From assembly GCA_946482075.1 (NCBI GenBank), contig CAMLQG010000001.1, positions 1-64,000 on the forward strand: a stretch of DNA of 64,000 bases, given 5' to 3'. The notes beneath the pieces were generated by a model. The model searched no databases, was not told the DNA's origin, and saw only the letters and a program-made list of their open reading frames with translations. The position numbers and the translations under genes were made by a program. This document shows positions 1 through 8,379 of the stretch, in pieces. Position 1 is the first letter of the stretch. Every line of letters begins with the position of its first letter. Source of the DNA: an uncultured Erythrobacteraceae bacterium. GTDB lineage: Bacteria; Pseudomonadota; Alphaproteobacteria; Sphingomonadales; Sphingomonadaceae.

Positions 1-95
1 TTTTTTTGTTGTTTTTGAATTTATTATTTTTTTCGTTCGTGTGGTGCTGGGTTGTGTTTGTTGTTGCCTGTTGGGGGTTTTGTGGGGGCCTTGCC
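1..95. other. T/G-rich low-complexity contig end
   Basis: The first 90 or so bases are almost only T and G, with T runs followed by G runs, while the next bases change abruptly to typical GC-rich coding-like sequence. Nothing else in the window has this composition. It does not encode a plausible continuation of the upstream GTA gene expected here. I infer assembly or read-end error rather than biology, so any open frame reaching into it should not be trusted. Confidence 0.6.
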
Positions 96-186
96 GCACG
101 CCCGGCCCCTCCACCCCGACGCTTGCGGCGTCGCGGTCCCCCTCCCCATCGCTGCGCGACAGGGAGGATCAGAAAAAGGACACACC

Positions 187-2520
187 ATGGCATTCTGGCT
201 CGCCCGTCGGCGCGACGGGCAGGATTCGGACTGGATCCAGCGTTTCGATCCGCGGTTCTGGACGGTCAATTTCCCCCGCCCGATGATGGCCTGCGTGGTG
301 GCGACCGCACCCGATGGGCTGCGGGTGGAAGCCGAGTTCCACCGTCGCAGCGATCTCGCCGGCCTGATCTGGGAAAGCGAGGACCGGCACGACCATCCGC
401 TGCTGGCCTATGCGACCGACCGCGATTATGCGCGCACAACGCTGCGCTTCCGCTGGCGCTCCTCCGGCATCCTGCCGCTCGACGCTGCCAACGGCCCGGC
501 TCTCACCATCGAGGGGCGCAACGCGGCCGGCGAGCCGGCGAGCTGGTTCGTGCGGCTGTGGAATTATGCCGAAGGCATGCCGGAAGATGCCGAGATCGCG
601 ATTCCCTTCTCGCATCTCACATCCGGCTGGTCCTCCACCGATCCGGGCGCGGAAGAAGTCTATCCGCGTGATATCGACCGGCTGTTCGTCTCGCTCGCCC
701 CGCCGGCCTACGCGCCGGGCGACGACAGCCCCTTGCCTTCGCGCGCGAATGGCTGGGCGGAACTGACCGGCATCGCTTGCGAAGGCCACCGTCCGATGCT
801 GGAGATCGGCGACGTGATCCTGCCCCCGCACGGCATCGGCATGGCGAGCGCATTCGACGACAGCTACAATCTCACGCCCCAGCGCCTGCTGCGGACCATC
901 CGCGGCCTCGGCTATCGCGGACGGATCATCCATTATGTCGGCATGAGCCATTTCTACCGGCTGGTGGAGGATGCCGGCGCGATGGTGGCGGATGCGGCCG
1001 GCACGCTCTGCACCCCGGCGGAGACCTGGCATGCCGCCTATTTCGGGGCAGCGGCGGCGCAGGGCTGCGAGATCATCGCCTCGCTCTCCTACGAGCTGTT
1101 TGCGCAGAACTGCCCAGAGGACTGGCAGCAGCGCGCCTTCGACGGAACCCCGGCCCGGACCGGCTGGGTGCCGCCTTCCGCCCTGCTCTCCCCGGGCCAC
1201 CCGCAAGCGATGGGCTGGCTGCGGTCGGTCGCGGCGAAGTTCGTGACGCTGATGGAGGAAGCCGGCCTGCCGGTGCTGTTCCAGATCGGCGAGCCCTGGT
1301 GGTGGATCACGAGCGAAGGACGCATCTGCCTCTATGACGATGCCGCACGCGCCGCGCTCGGCCTGCCGATGCCGGACATCACCGACATGCGCGCAACCCT
1401 CGACGCCGCGCAGCGCGGCCTGCTCGACCGCGCGGGCGCCTTGCTGGCGCAATCGACGGCGGACCTGGCCGATGCGGTGCGCACCACCGCCTCGGGCGAG
1501 GCGGAGCTTCTACTGCTCACTTTCCCGCCCACCATCCTCGATCCCGCCATGCCGGACCTCGCCCGCGCGAACATGCCCGTGGGCTGGGCCTGGCCGGCCT
1601 TCGACCGCCTGCAAGTGGAGGATTACGACTGGCTGACCGGCGGCGCGGAAGCCCTGCGGCGCGCGGCCCATGCCACCGTGCAGCAACGGCTCGGTTACCC
1701 GGGCGACCGGCAGGACTATCTCGCGGGCTTCGTGCTCCTGCCGGAGGATGCGGAAACCCACTGGCCGCGTATCGACGCCGCGCTCGACGAGGCTGCCTCC
1801 CGCGGCATTTCCCATCGCTTCGTCTGGGCGCTGCCGCAGGTCGCGCGCGACGGATATACTCGCCTGCCCCCGTCCGAGGAGGACACCATGCAAGCTTTCG
1901 ACGATGTGCCGTTCCCGCTCGCGCTGGGACGCGATGCCGCCTGCGCGCCCGAATTCTCGACCTCCGTCGCGATCACCGCATCGGGGCATGAACGGCGCGG
2001 CAGCCTGTGGGCGGATGCCCGACTGCGCTTCGATGTCGGGCCCGGCGTCCGCTCCGAAACGGAGCTGGGCGTACTGATCGCCTTCTTCCGCGCCCGGCGG
2101 GGCGCGGCGCGCGGTTTCCGCCTGACCGATCCCTATGATTTCAGCTCCAACGGGATGACCGGCACGCCGACGATGGCGGACCAGTCGATCGGCACGGGCG
2201 ACGGGCTGGCCGCCCGCTTCCCTTTGGTGAAGCGCTATGGCGAGGGGGAGGACCCGCAGATCCGCCGGATCACCCGCCCGCGCGGAGAAACCATCCTCGT
2301 CAGCGTGGGCGGCATGGCGAACGCGGCGTGGACGCTGGAGGAAGGCGGCGTGATCGCCTTCGCCGGCGCGCCGCCCGCAGGCGCCGCGATCCGCGCGGGC
2401 TTCCTGTTCGACGTGCCAGTGCGCTTCGCGGAGGACCGGCTGGATATCTCCGGCAGCGCCTTCCTTGCCGGCGAAGCGCCCAGCGTTCCGCTGGTCGAAC
2501 TGCGCGAGGCGACGGCATGA
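187..2520 (+). CDS. GTA/phage tail protein with C-terminal DUF2460 domain (fusion)
   Basis: A 777-residue protein. The last 205 or so residues match the DUF2460 family (the ORFg12-type tail protein of the Rhodobacter GTA), which is usually a stand-alone protein of about 210 residues; key signs are the FRARRGAARGFRLTDPYDF stretch and the alternating beta-strand end. The first 560 or so residues are Trp-rich and not firmly assigned; the middle, with phrases such as FQIGEPWWW, looks like a glycosidase/TIM-barrel-like domain, which is inference. The start at 187 is chosen because AAGGA lies 6 bases upstream; the frame is open further left only through the suspect contig end. Its stop overlaps the next gene by ATGA, so it is translationally coupled to the rest of the tail operon. 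Confidence 0.8.
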   Translation: MAFWLARRRDGQDSDWIQRFDPRFWTVNFPRPMMACVVATAPDGLRVEAEFHRRSDLAGLIWESEDRHDHPLLAYATDRDYARTTLRFRWRSSGILPLDAANGPALTIEGRNAAGEPASWFVRLWNYAEGMPEDAEIAIPFSHLTSGWSSTDPGAEEVYPRDIDRLFVSLAPPAYAPGDDSPLPSRANGWAELTGIACEGHRPMLEIGDVILPPHGIGMASAFDDSYNLTPQRLLRTIRGLGYRGRIIHYVGMSHFYRLVEDAGAMVADAAGTLCTPAETWHAAYFGAAAAQGCEIIASLSYELFAQNCPEDWQQRAFDGTPARTGWVPPSALLSPGHPQAMGWLRSVAAKFVTLMEEAGLPVLFQIGEPWWWITSEGRICLYDDAARAALGLPMPDITDMRATLDAAQRGLLDRAGALLAQSTADLADAVRTTASGEAELLLLTFPPTILDPAMPDLARANMPVGWAWPAFDRLQVEDYDWLTGGAEALRRAAHATVQQRLGYPGDRQDYLAGFVLLPEDAETHWPRIDAALDEAASRGISHRFVWALPQVARDGYTRLPPSEEDTMQAFDDVPFPLALGRDAACAPEFSTSVAITASGHERRGSLWADARLRFDVGPGVRSETELGVLIAFFRARRGAARGFRLTDPYDFSSNGMTGTPTMADQSIGTGDGLAARFPLVKRYGEGEDPQIRRITRPRGETILVSVGGMANAAWTLEEGGVIAFAGAPPAGAAIRAGFLFDVPVRFAEDRLDISGSAFLAGEAPSVPLVELREATA

Positions 2521-3338
2521 GCAGGACTTTCCTCGCCGGCGAGCTGGAGCCCGTCGCCAGCTTCTGGCGCATTCACCGCCGCGACGGCGTGGCGCTGGGC
2601 TTCACTTCGCACGACCGCGACCTTTGGTTCGACGGCCTGCTCCATCGCGCGGCGCCGGGCATGCTGCCGTCCGCGATCCGGCGCAGCGCCGATCTCTCGT
2701 CCGACAGCATGGATGTGGAAGGCGCGCTCGCCCATGACGCGATCGCACCCGCCGATCTCGCAGCCGGTCGCTTCGACGATGCGCGCGTGGCGATCGGCGT
2801 GGTCGACTGGGACGTGCTGGACCACGCGATTCTCTATCGCGGCACGATCGGCGCGGTGAGCGAAGAGGCCGGGCGCTTCTCCGCCGAACTGCGCTCGGCC
2901 AAGCACGCGCTCGCCGCCGATATCGTGCCGCGCACCGGCCCGACCTGCCGCGCCGCTTTCTGCGGGCCGGGCTGCACGCTTTCGGCCGGCCGCTTCACTC
3001 ACGAGGCGCAAGCGGGCACGGTGGACCATGACGGCAACCGGGCGAGCTTCCCCGGCGGCCCGGCGCCCGAGGCCATGCAGGGCGGCTTCCTGCGCTGGCT
3101 CGACGGCCCGCAGGCGGGGATCGTGATGCGCGTGGTGCAGGCCGATGGCGCGGGCCTGGTGCTGGACATTCCGCTCGATCCGGGTCTCGCGCCCGGCGCC
3201 CGCGCAAGCCTGCGCGAAGGCTGCGACCGCACGATCGCGACCTGTGCGGACCGCTTCGCCAATGCGGCGAACTTCCAGGGCGAGCCGTTCCTGCCGGGCA
3301 ACGATCTCCTCGCCCGCTACGGCCAGCCGGTGAAATGA
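2517..3338 (+). CDS. DUF2163 / phage BR0599-family GTA tail protein
   Basis: 273 residues, the usual size of the ORFg13-type GTA protein. It carries the family pattern of an N-terminal SFWRIHRRDGVALGFTSHDRDL region and a Cys-containing C-terminal part (CRAAFCGPGCTL, then REGCDRTIATCADRF). The family is thought to act at the tail tip or baseplate and to bind iron-sulfur in some GTAs. The start ATG overlaps the stop of the DUF2460 gene in ATGA, and its own stop overlaps the next start the same way, so 187-3742 is one coupled block. A longer open frame starts at 2328 but lies inside the previous gene and is not used. Confidence 0.9.
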   Translation: MSRTFLAGELEPVASFWRIHRRDGVALGFTSHDRDLWFDGLLHRAAPGMLPSAIRRSADLSSDSMDVEGALAHDAIAPADLAAGRFDDARVAIGVVDWDVLDHAILYRGTIGAVSEEAGRFSAELRSAKHALAADIVPRTGPTCRAAFCGPGCTLSAGRFTHEAQAGTVDHDGNRASFPGGPAPEAMQGGFLRWLDGPQAGIVMRVVQADGAGLVLDIPLDPGLAPGARASLREGCDRTIATCADRFANAANFQGEPFLPGNDLLARYGQPVK

Positions 3339-3742
3339 GCGGCGCGGCATTGGCCCGGGCGGCCGCAGCGCTCGCTGGCGCACCTTTCCGCCTGCACGGC
3401 CGCGACCCGGCGACCGGGCTCGATTGCGTGGGCCTCTATACCGCCGCGATGGCCGCGATCGGCCGCCCGGTCGCGATCCCGCCCGCCTATGGCCTGCGCA
3501 ACAGCGATCTGGCGCACCCGCTGTCCTTCGCCGGCCAGGCCGGATTGCGCGATGCGCAGGGGCCGGTGATGCCCGGCGACGTGCTGCTGCTCCGTCTCGG
3601 TCCGGCTCAGGCGCATCTGGCCATCGCGCTTTCCGGCGGGGGTTTCGTACATGCCCATGCCGGGCTGCGCCGCGTGGCGGTGAGCCCCGGCCCGATCATC
3701 CATCCGATCCTGCGCCACTGGCGGATCGCCGATCGTTCCTGA
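3335..3742 (+). CDS. NlpC/P60-family cell-wall peptidase of the GTA tail
   Basis: 135 residues, matching the ORFg14-type GTA peptidase that cuts the peptide part of peptidoglycan during DNA entry. The catalytic Cys is expected at residue 31 in GLDCVGLY and the His at residue 94 in QAHLAIAL; both are present, so the enzyme looks active. It sits between DUF2163 and the large tail protein, as in known GTAs, and overlaps DUF2163 by four bases. No signal peptide is visible, as expected for a protein packed into a particle. Confidence 0.9.
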   Translation: MSGAALARAAAALAGAPFRLHGRDPATGLDCVGLYTAAMAAIGRPVAIPPAYGLRNSDLAHPLSFAGQAGLRDAQGPVMPGDVLLLRLGPAQAHLAIALSGGGFVHAHAGLRRVAVSPGPIIHPILRHWRIADRS

Positions 3743-3754
3743 AGGAGTCCATCC

Positions 3755-5947
3755 ATGGCAACGCTGGTTTTCGCCGCTGTCGGCACGTCTCTGGGCGGGC
3801 CGATCGGAGGGCTCGTGGGCGGCATGGTCGGCCGCCAGGTCGATGCCACGCTGTTCGGCGGGCGCAATCGCGACGGCCCCCGGCTCGACGATCTGCGCGC
3901 CACGCGCTCGACCTACGGCACGCCCATCGCGCGCCATTACGGGCGGATGCGCGTGCCCGGCACGCTCATCTGGGCGACCGATCTCGTCGAACGCAGCGAG
4001 ACGACCGGCAGCGGCAAGGGCGGCGGTTCGGTCACGATCTACACTTACAGCGCGTCCTTTGCCGTGGCGCTCTCCAGCCGCCCGATCATCGGCATCGGGC
4101 GCATCTGGGCGGATGGCGAACTGCTGCGCGGGGAAGCGGGCGATCTCAAGGTCGGGGGCGAGCTGCGCATCCATACCGGCCATGGCGATCACCCGCCCGA
4201 TCCGCTGATGGCCCAAGCCGAAGGCGCGCGCTGCCCGGCCTATCGCGGAACCGCCCATGCCGTGTTCGAAGGGCTGGAGCTCTCCTCGTTCGGCAACCGC
4301 ATTCCGGCGCTGACCTTCGAAGTGATCGCCGATGAAAGCGAAGTGGCGCTGGCCGACATGCTCGCCGGGCTGAGCGAACCCGTCTCCGCCACGGTGGCGC
4401 TGCCGGGCCTCGGCGGGTTCAGCGACGAAGGCGGAGCGACGGCCGATCTCCTCGGTGCGATCGACGCGCTCTATCCGATCGCCTGCGATGCCGGCGGCGA
4501 GGCGCTGTCGCTGATCCCCGCCGATCTCCCCTTGCCCGCCCCGCCGCTCCTGCCCGAAGCGACCGCCAGCGGAGAGGACGGCGCGTTCGCCCCGCAGGAC
4601 GGGCGCTTGCGCCGGCGCGCCGGGCGGGGCGCGGCAAGCGCGGTCGCGCTGCGCTATTACGATCCGGATCGCGACTACCTCGCCGGCATGCAGCGCTCCG
4701 CCGGCCATGCGCCGCCGGGTCCTGTCGGCACGATCGAGTTTCCCGGCGCGCTCGCAGCCGAGGACGCGCGCGAGCTGGCGAGCCGGGCAGCGGACCGCGC
4801 CCGATGGGCCAGCGAAACGCTTGCCTGGCGCACCGCCACGCTCGATCCCGCGATCCGGCCCGGCGCGATCGTGCGCGCGCCCGGCACGGACGGCCTGTGG
4901 CGCGTGATCGGCTGGGAATGGAACGATCACGGCGTGGAACTGGAATTGCTCCGCCTGCCGGAAAGGCCTTCCGCGCGGAGCGCCACCGATCCCGGCGCAG
5001 CGGCAGCGCTACCGGCCGCCGATCTCGTCACCGGCCCGACAGTGCTGGCCGCGTTCGAACTGCCCTGGAGCGGCAATGGCGCCGCGGACGCGCGAACCGT
5101 CCATGCCGCGGCATCCTCCGCCCAGCCCGGCTGGCGCGGCGCACCGCTCTATCTCGAACGGCAGGGCCAGCTCTCCGCGTTCGGCGCGGCAAGCCGCCGG
5201 GCCGTGATCGGGCGCAGCGCCGGCCCGCTTGCCGCTTCGCCCGCACTGCTCCTGGAACGCGGTGCGACCTTGCTGGTCCAGCTGGCTGCGAACGACCTGA
5301 TCCTGCCGTCCGCCACGCCGGCCGCGCTTGCCGCCGGAGCCAACCGCGCGCTGCTGGGCAATGAAGTGCTGCAATTCGCGGAGGCCGTCGCGCTGGGCAG
5401 CGGATCGTGGCGCTTGCGCGGCTTGCTGCGCGGACGCGGCGGAACGGAAGGCGCGGCGCTTGCCGGCCATGCGGCGAACACGCCCTTCGTGCTGATCGAC
5501 GATGCGCTGGTGCCGCTCGATCTGCCGCTCGTCTCGGCCTCGCCTGCCGCGAGTCTCGCCGCGATGGGCCTCGGCGATAGCGATCCGGTGATCGCGCCGA
5601 TCGCCAATCCCGGTCTGGGGCGCAAGCCGCTCTCGCCTGTCCATCCCGTCGCTCGCGAGCAACCGGATGGCAGCGTCCGCCTCGGCTGGACGCGCCGCGC
5701 ACGCGGCGCCTGGCTCTGGACCGATGAAGTCGAAACCCCGCTGGTCGAGGAGACCGAGGCCTATGGCGTCGGCCTCGGCCCGGTCGCGGCCCCGTTGCGC
5801 CAATGGCGCGTATTCGTGCCGCAATTGCTGCTGACCAGTGCCCAATGGGCGGAGCTCCGGACCGCTCATCCCGGCACGCCGGTCTGGGTCCGCCAGATCG
5901 GGCGCTTCGCCCAGTCCGATCCGCTCCTGCTCACCACTCTCGCCTGA
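3755..5947 (+). CDS. GTA large tail / host-specificity protein
   Basis: 730 residues. The N-terminus has a Gly-rich segment (VGTSLGGPIGGLVGGMVG, residues 9-26) followed by a YGTPIARHYGRMRVPGTLIWATDL region typical of the ORFg15-type megaprotein that forms the tail hub and contacts the recipient cell. The Rhodobacter protein is about 1300 residues and carries a TIM-barrel domain; this one is much shorter, and that domain may instead lie in the fused gene at 187-2520 (inference). A good Shine-Dalgarno (GAAGGAG) lies 7 bases before the ATG and 12 bases after the peptidase stop. Confidence 0.85.
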   Translation: MATLVFAAVGTSLGGPIGGLVGGMVGRQVDATLFGGRNRDGPRLDDLRATRSTYGTPIARHYGRMRVPGTLIWATDLVERSETTGSGKGGGSVTIYTYSASFAVALSSRPIIGIGRIWADGELLRGEAGDLKVGGELRIHTGHGDHPPDPLMAQAEGARCPAYRGTAHAVFEGLELSSFGNRIPALTFEVIADESEVALADMLAGLSEPVSATVALPGLGGFSDEGGATADLLGAIDALYPIACDAGGEALSLIPADLPLPAPPLLPEATASGEDGAFAPQDGRLRRRAGRGAASAVALRYYDPDRDYLAGMQRSAGHAPPGPVGTIEFPGALAAEDARELASRAADRARWASETLAWRTATLDPAIRPGAIVRAPGTDGLWRVIGWEWNDHGVELELLRLPERPSARSATDPGAAAALPAADLVTGPTVLAAFELPWSGNGAADARTVHAAASSAQPGWRGAPLYLERQGQLSAFGAASRRAVIGRSAGPLAASPALLLERGATLLVQLAANDLILPSATPAALAAGANRALLGNEVLQFAEAVALGSGSWRLRGLLRGRGGTEGAALAGHAANTPFVLIDDALVPLDLPLVSASPAASLAAMGLGDSDPVIAPIANPGLGRKPLSPVHPVAREQPDGSVRLGWTRRARGAWLWTDEVETPLVEETEAYGVGLGPVAAPLRQWRVFVPQLLLTSAQWAELRTAHPGTPVWVRQIGRFAQSDPLLLTTLA

Positions 5948-5957
5948 GGATGATCCC

Positions 5958-6416
5958 ATGTCCGATCCGCTCGATTTCCCGTCGCTCACTCCCCGTTTCG
6001 CCCTGCCTCTGCTGTTCGCCGGCCAGGCGCAGAAGGAATTCACCGTGAACGAGGCGCTGTCCCTCTGCGACAGCCTGTTGCACGGCGCCATCGAAGGGGA
6101 AGCCGCCGCGCCGCCGGCCACGCCCGGAGAAGGCGAATGCTGGCGGGTCGGCGCCGCGCCCAGCGGGGAATGGGCAGGCCATGCCGGGGACATCGCCTGC
6201 CTTCAGGCGGGAAGCTGGCTCTTCGTCACTCCGCGCGACGGGTTGCGCCTGCTCGATCGGTCGCGCGGCCAGATGATCTTCTATCGCGACGGATGGAACG
6301 CGCCCGACGCGCCTGCGTTACCGGGTGGCGGAGCCACGATTGACGTGGAGGCGCGCACGGTTATCAATGGGATAGTGGCTGTGCTCAGGCAGGCCGGGGT
6401 CCTCCCCGCAGGCTGA
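5958..6416 (+). CDS. DUF2793 protein at the end of the GTA tail cluster
   Basis: 152 residues. The LPLLFAGQAQKEFTVNEAL motif near the N-terminus and the GDIACLQAGSWLFVTPRDG core are the hallmark of DUF2793, a small protein regularly found at the end of GTA and prophage tail operons of alphaproteobacteria, probably a tail-fibre or receptor-binding component. The start at 5958 has GAGGA 7 bases upstream; an in-frame ATG at 5838 lies inside the previous gene. It is the last gene of the cluster; the next gene has its own leader. Confidence 0.85.
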   Translation: MSDPLDFPSLTPRFALPLLFAGQAQKEFTVNEALSLCDSLLHGAIEGEAAAPPATPGEGECWRVGAAPSGEWAGHAGDIACLQAGSWLFVTPRDGLRLLDRSRGQMIFYRDGWNAPDAPALPGGGATIDVEARTVINGIVAVLRQAGVLPAG

Positions 6417-6467
6417 GAACGGGGGTCCGTCCTGCAGTCATCAGGCCTGAATCGGATGGAGAACAAC

Positions 6468-6986
6468 ATGCTGCGTGCCCTTCCCTTCGTCGCACTCGTG
6501 CTCGCGCTCGGCGGCTGCGCCACAATGAACGGCCCCGCCGATCTCGGCCGGGCGAACCTGATCCAGAGCAACGGCGAACCCGCCGGCACCGCTCGCCTGA
6601 TCGCCGTGGACGGCAAGGTTTCGCTGTCGCTGGCGCTGGCCGGCCTGCCCCCGGGCACGCATGGCTTCCATCTGCACACCACGGGCACCTGCACCGGTCC
6701 CGACTTCAAGAGCGCGGGGGGGCATCTCAACCCGCATGGCAAGCAGCACGGTACGGAAAATCCCGCGGGCAGCCATCTCGGCGATCTGCCGAACCTCGTC
6801 GTCGGCAATGATGGCGGGATCACCCTCTCGATCCCGCTGGAAGGCACACGCAGCGAGCTGATGTCCTCGCTGTTCGATGCGGACGGCACTGCGATCGTGA
6901 TCCACGACAAGCCGGACGACTACAAGACCGACCCGGCCGGCAATGCGGGCGGCCGGATCGCCTGCGGCGAGTTGCTGAAGAGCTGA
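6468..6986 (+). CDS. sodC: Cu/Zn superoxide dismutase, lipoprotein form
   Basis: 172 residues. A lipoprotein signal ends at LALGGC (Cys17), so the mature enzyme should be anchored in the periplasm, where it dismutates superoxide. Metal-binding signatures are complete: HGFHLH, GGHLNPHGKQHG, GSHLGDLPN and the C-terminal HDKPDDYKTDPAGNAGGRIACG; the two Cys for the structural disulfide (in TGTCTGP and RIACG) are there. The start at 6468 is preferred over an in-frame ATG at 6456 because GGAG lies 8 bases before it and the signal peptide then starts cleanly with MLRALPF. Confidence 0.93.
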   Translation: MLRALPFVALVLALGGCATMNGPADLGRANLIQSNGEPAGTARLIAVDGKVSLSLALAGLPPGTHGFHLHTTGTCTGPDFKSAGGHLNPHGKQHGTENPAGSHLGDLPNLVVGNDGGITLSIPLEGTRSELMSSLFDADGTAIVIHDKPDDYKTDPAGNAGGRIACGELLKS

Positions 6987-7013
6987 GCCCTAAATCTTCC
7001 CCACCGTTCACCT

Positions 7014-7097
7014 CGTCATTGCGAGCGTAGCGAAGCAATCCAGAGTTCCACGCGTGACGCTCTGGATTGCTTCGAGCCATTGGCCCTCGCAATGACG
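7014..7097. repeat. Long interrupted palindrome, REP-like (GTCATTGCGAGC family)
   Basis: Outer arms CGTCATTGCGAG (7014-7025) and CTCGCAATGACG (7086-7097) are perfect inverted repeats; inner arms of 15 bases at 7031-7045 and 7060-7074 (containing GAAGCAATCCAGAG) are also perfect. The unit lies between the convergent sodC and queC genes and has no coding content. Elements with this core are widely dispersed in bacterial genomes; here it could also fold as a bidirectional terminator. Only one copy was seen in the window. Confidence 0.85.
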
Positions 7098-7103
7098 GCC
7101 GGA

Positions 7104-7826
7104 CTAAATCGGCGGCGCGCCGTTCGCATAGGCGATCGGATCGTGAAGCCCCGCATCGCGGAAACCCGCGCGGCGCAGGCGGCAGCTGTCGCAGGCGCCA
7201 CAGGCCACGCCATCCGGCTGAGGATCGTAGCAGGACCAGCTCATCCCCGGATCGAGCCCGAGTCGGGCAGCCTCGCGCACGATCTCGGCCTTGCCGAGAT
7301 ATTGCAGCGGCGCGTGGATCGTGAATTCCGACCCTTCCGCGCCGACCTTGGTCGCCAGGCGGGCCGTTTGTGCGAAGCTGGCGATGAATTCGGGTCGGCA
7401 ATCGGGATAACCGGAATAGTCGAGCGCGTTGACGCCGATGAAGATGTCCTTGGCCCCGATCACTTCAGCCCAGGCCAGCGTGAGCGAGAGGAACACCAGA
7501 TTGCGCGCCGGCACATAGGTGATCGGGATGCCGGGCCCGACGCCATCCTTGGGAACATCGATATCGTCGGTCAGCGCGGAGCCGCCGAACAGGCTGAGAT
7601 CGAGCGGCAGCGTAACATGGCGTTCCGCCCCGAGCCTTGCGGCGATCACCCTCGCCGCGTCGAGCTCCGTGCGGTGACGCTGATTGTAGTCGATCGTCAG
7701 AGCGTTGACCGCGAAGCCCTGCTCGCGCGCGATGCCGCCGGATACCATCGAATCCAGCCCGCCCGACAGCAGGACCACTGCGGGCCGTCCCCCGCCTTGC
7801 CGTTGGCTGTCTTGCTGAGTGTTCAT
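7104..7826 (-). CDS. queC: 7-cyano-7-deazaguanine synthase
   Basis: 240 residues. QueC converts 7-carboxy-7-deazaguanine to preQ0 with ammonia and ATP, a step of queuosine tRNA modification. The PP-loop SGGLDS is at residues 21-26, and the zinc-binding Cys cluster near the C-terminus (CYDPQPDGVACGACDSCRLR) is complete. Length is normal. It converges on sodC across the palindromic repeat. No other queuosine gene is in the window and no preQ1 riboswitch was recognised upstream. Confidence 0.96.
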   Translation of the reverse strand: MNTQQDSQRQGGGRPAVVLLSGGLDSMVSGGIAREQGFAVNALTIDYNQRHRTELDAARVIAARLGAERHVTLPLDLSLFGGSALTDDIDVPKDGVGPGIPITYVPARNLVFLSLTLAWAEVIGAKDIFIGVNALDYSGYPDCRPEFIASFAQTARLATKVGAEGSEFTIHAPLQYLGKAEIVREAARLGLDPGMSWSCYDPQPDGVACGACDSCRLRRAGFRDAGLHDPIAYANGAPPI

Positions 7827-7872
7827 GCCAGCCCGCTAGCCCGAGGGCGGGCGCGGTTCAAGCGCCCGGATT

Positions 7873-8268
7873 TCAGCCGCAACCGCCCACCCGGCGAGCT
7901 TCCGCCGAGAACTGGAACGGCATGCCGTCCACGATGCCCTGGCTTTCGATCTGGGCGAGCTGGCCGTTCTCGCGCCAGATATTGGTCCGGCCATAGCCAT
8001 GTCCGCGGCACGTATATTGGACCGTGACGCGATCCTTGGTATCTTCCACCACGAAGCGGTTGCAGGCCTGCGCCGGGTGGCGCAGCTGGATGAACTGGCG
8101 CCCATCCTGCACGCACATGCGATCCTTCTGGTTATCGGGCCGGAAGCGCAATTCCCACGCACCACGGTCGAGTCGGTCGAGCATGGCGAGCCCGGGCGCT
8201 TCCGCGCCGACGGGAACGCCCGCCAAAAGTGCCGTGATTACCGGCACCAAGAGGGTTCGAATACGCAT
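7873..8268 (-). CDS. DUF3617-like secreted protein
   Basis: 131 residues. An N-terminal signal peptide (MRIRTLLVPVITALLAGVPVGAEA) is followed by a small domain with GAWELRFRP and four or more Cys, resembling DUF3617 proteins of sphingomonads, whose function is unknown. The start at 8268 is chosen because GAGA stands 6 bases upstream; ATG at 8274 is a close alternative. Periplasmic location is inferred. Disulfides are likely, given the even-spaced Cys in MCVQ, QACNRF, YTCRG and the C-terminal GGCG. Confidence 0.7.
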   Translation of the reverse strand: MRIRTLLVPVITALLAGVPVGAEAPGLAMLDRLDRGAWELRFRPDNQKDRMCVQDGRQFIQLRHPAQACNRFVVEDTKDRVTVQYTCRGHGYGRTNIWRENGQLAQIESQGIVDGMPFQFSAEARRVGGCG

Positions 8269-8379
8269 TGCCATTCTCGTTGAACGTCTGAATGCCCCAT
8301 CGGGCTTCCGGGCGCATAATATCACAGCAACAATCGACGGCCAACGGTTTCTCACGAGCGACGAACCGAGGCGGCGCGA

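Noticed and set aside
52..186. Upstream extension of the DUF2460 gene by 45 residues
   Set aside because: It reads through the suspect T/G-rich contig end, has no ribosome site, and the start at 187 does.
169..1452. Open frame of 427 residues on the minus strand
   Set aside because: It is antisense to the tail gene in GC-rich DNA; the protein is Arg/Gly/His-rich without any family pattern.
3317..4930. Open frame of 537 residues on the minus strand
   Set aside because: Antisense to the NlpC/P60 and large tail genes, with no motif.
7014..7097. Insertion sequence
   Set aside because: No transposase and no target duplication; size fits a REP-like palindrome.
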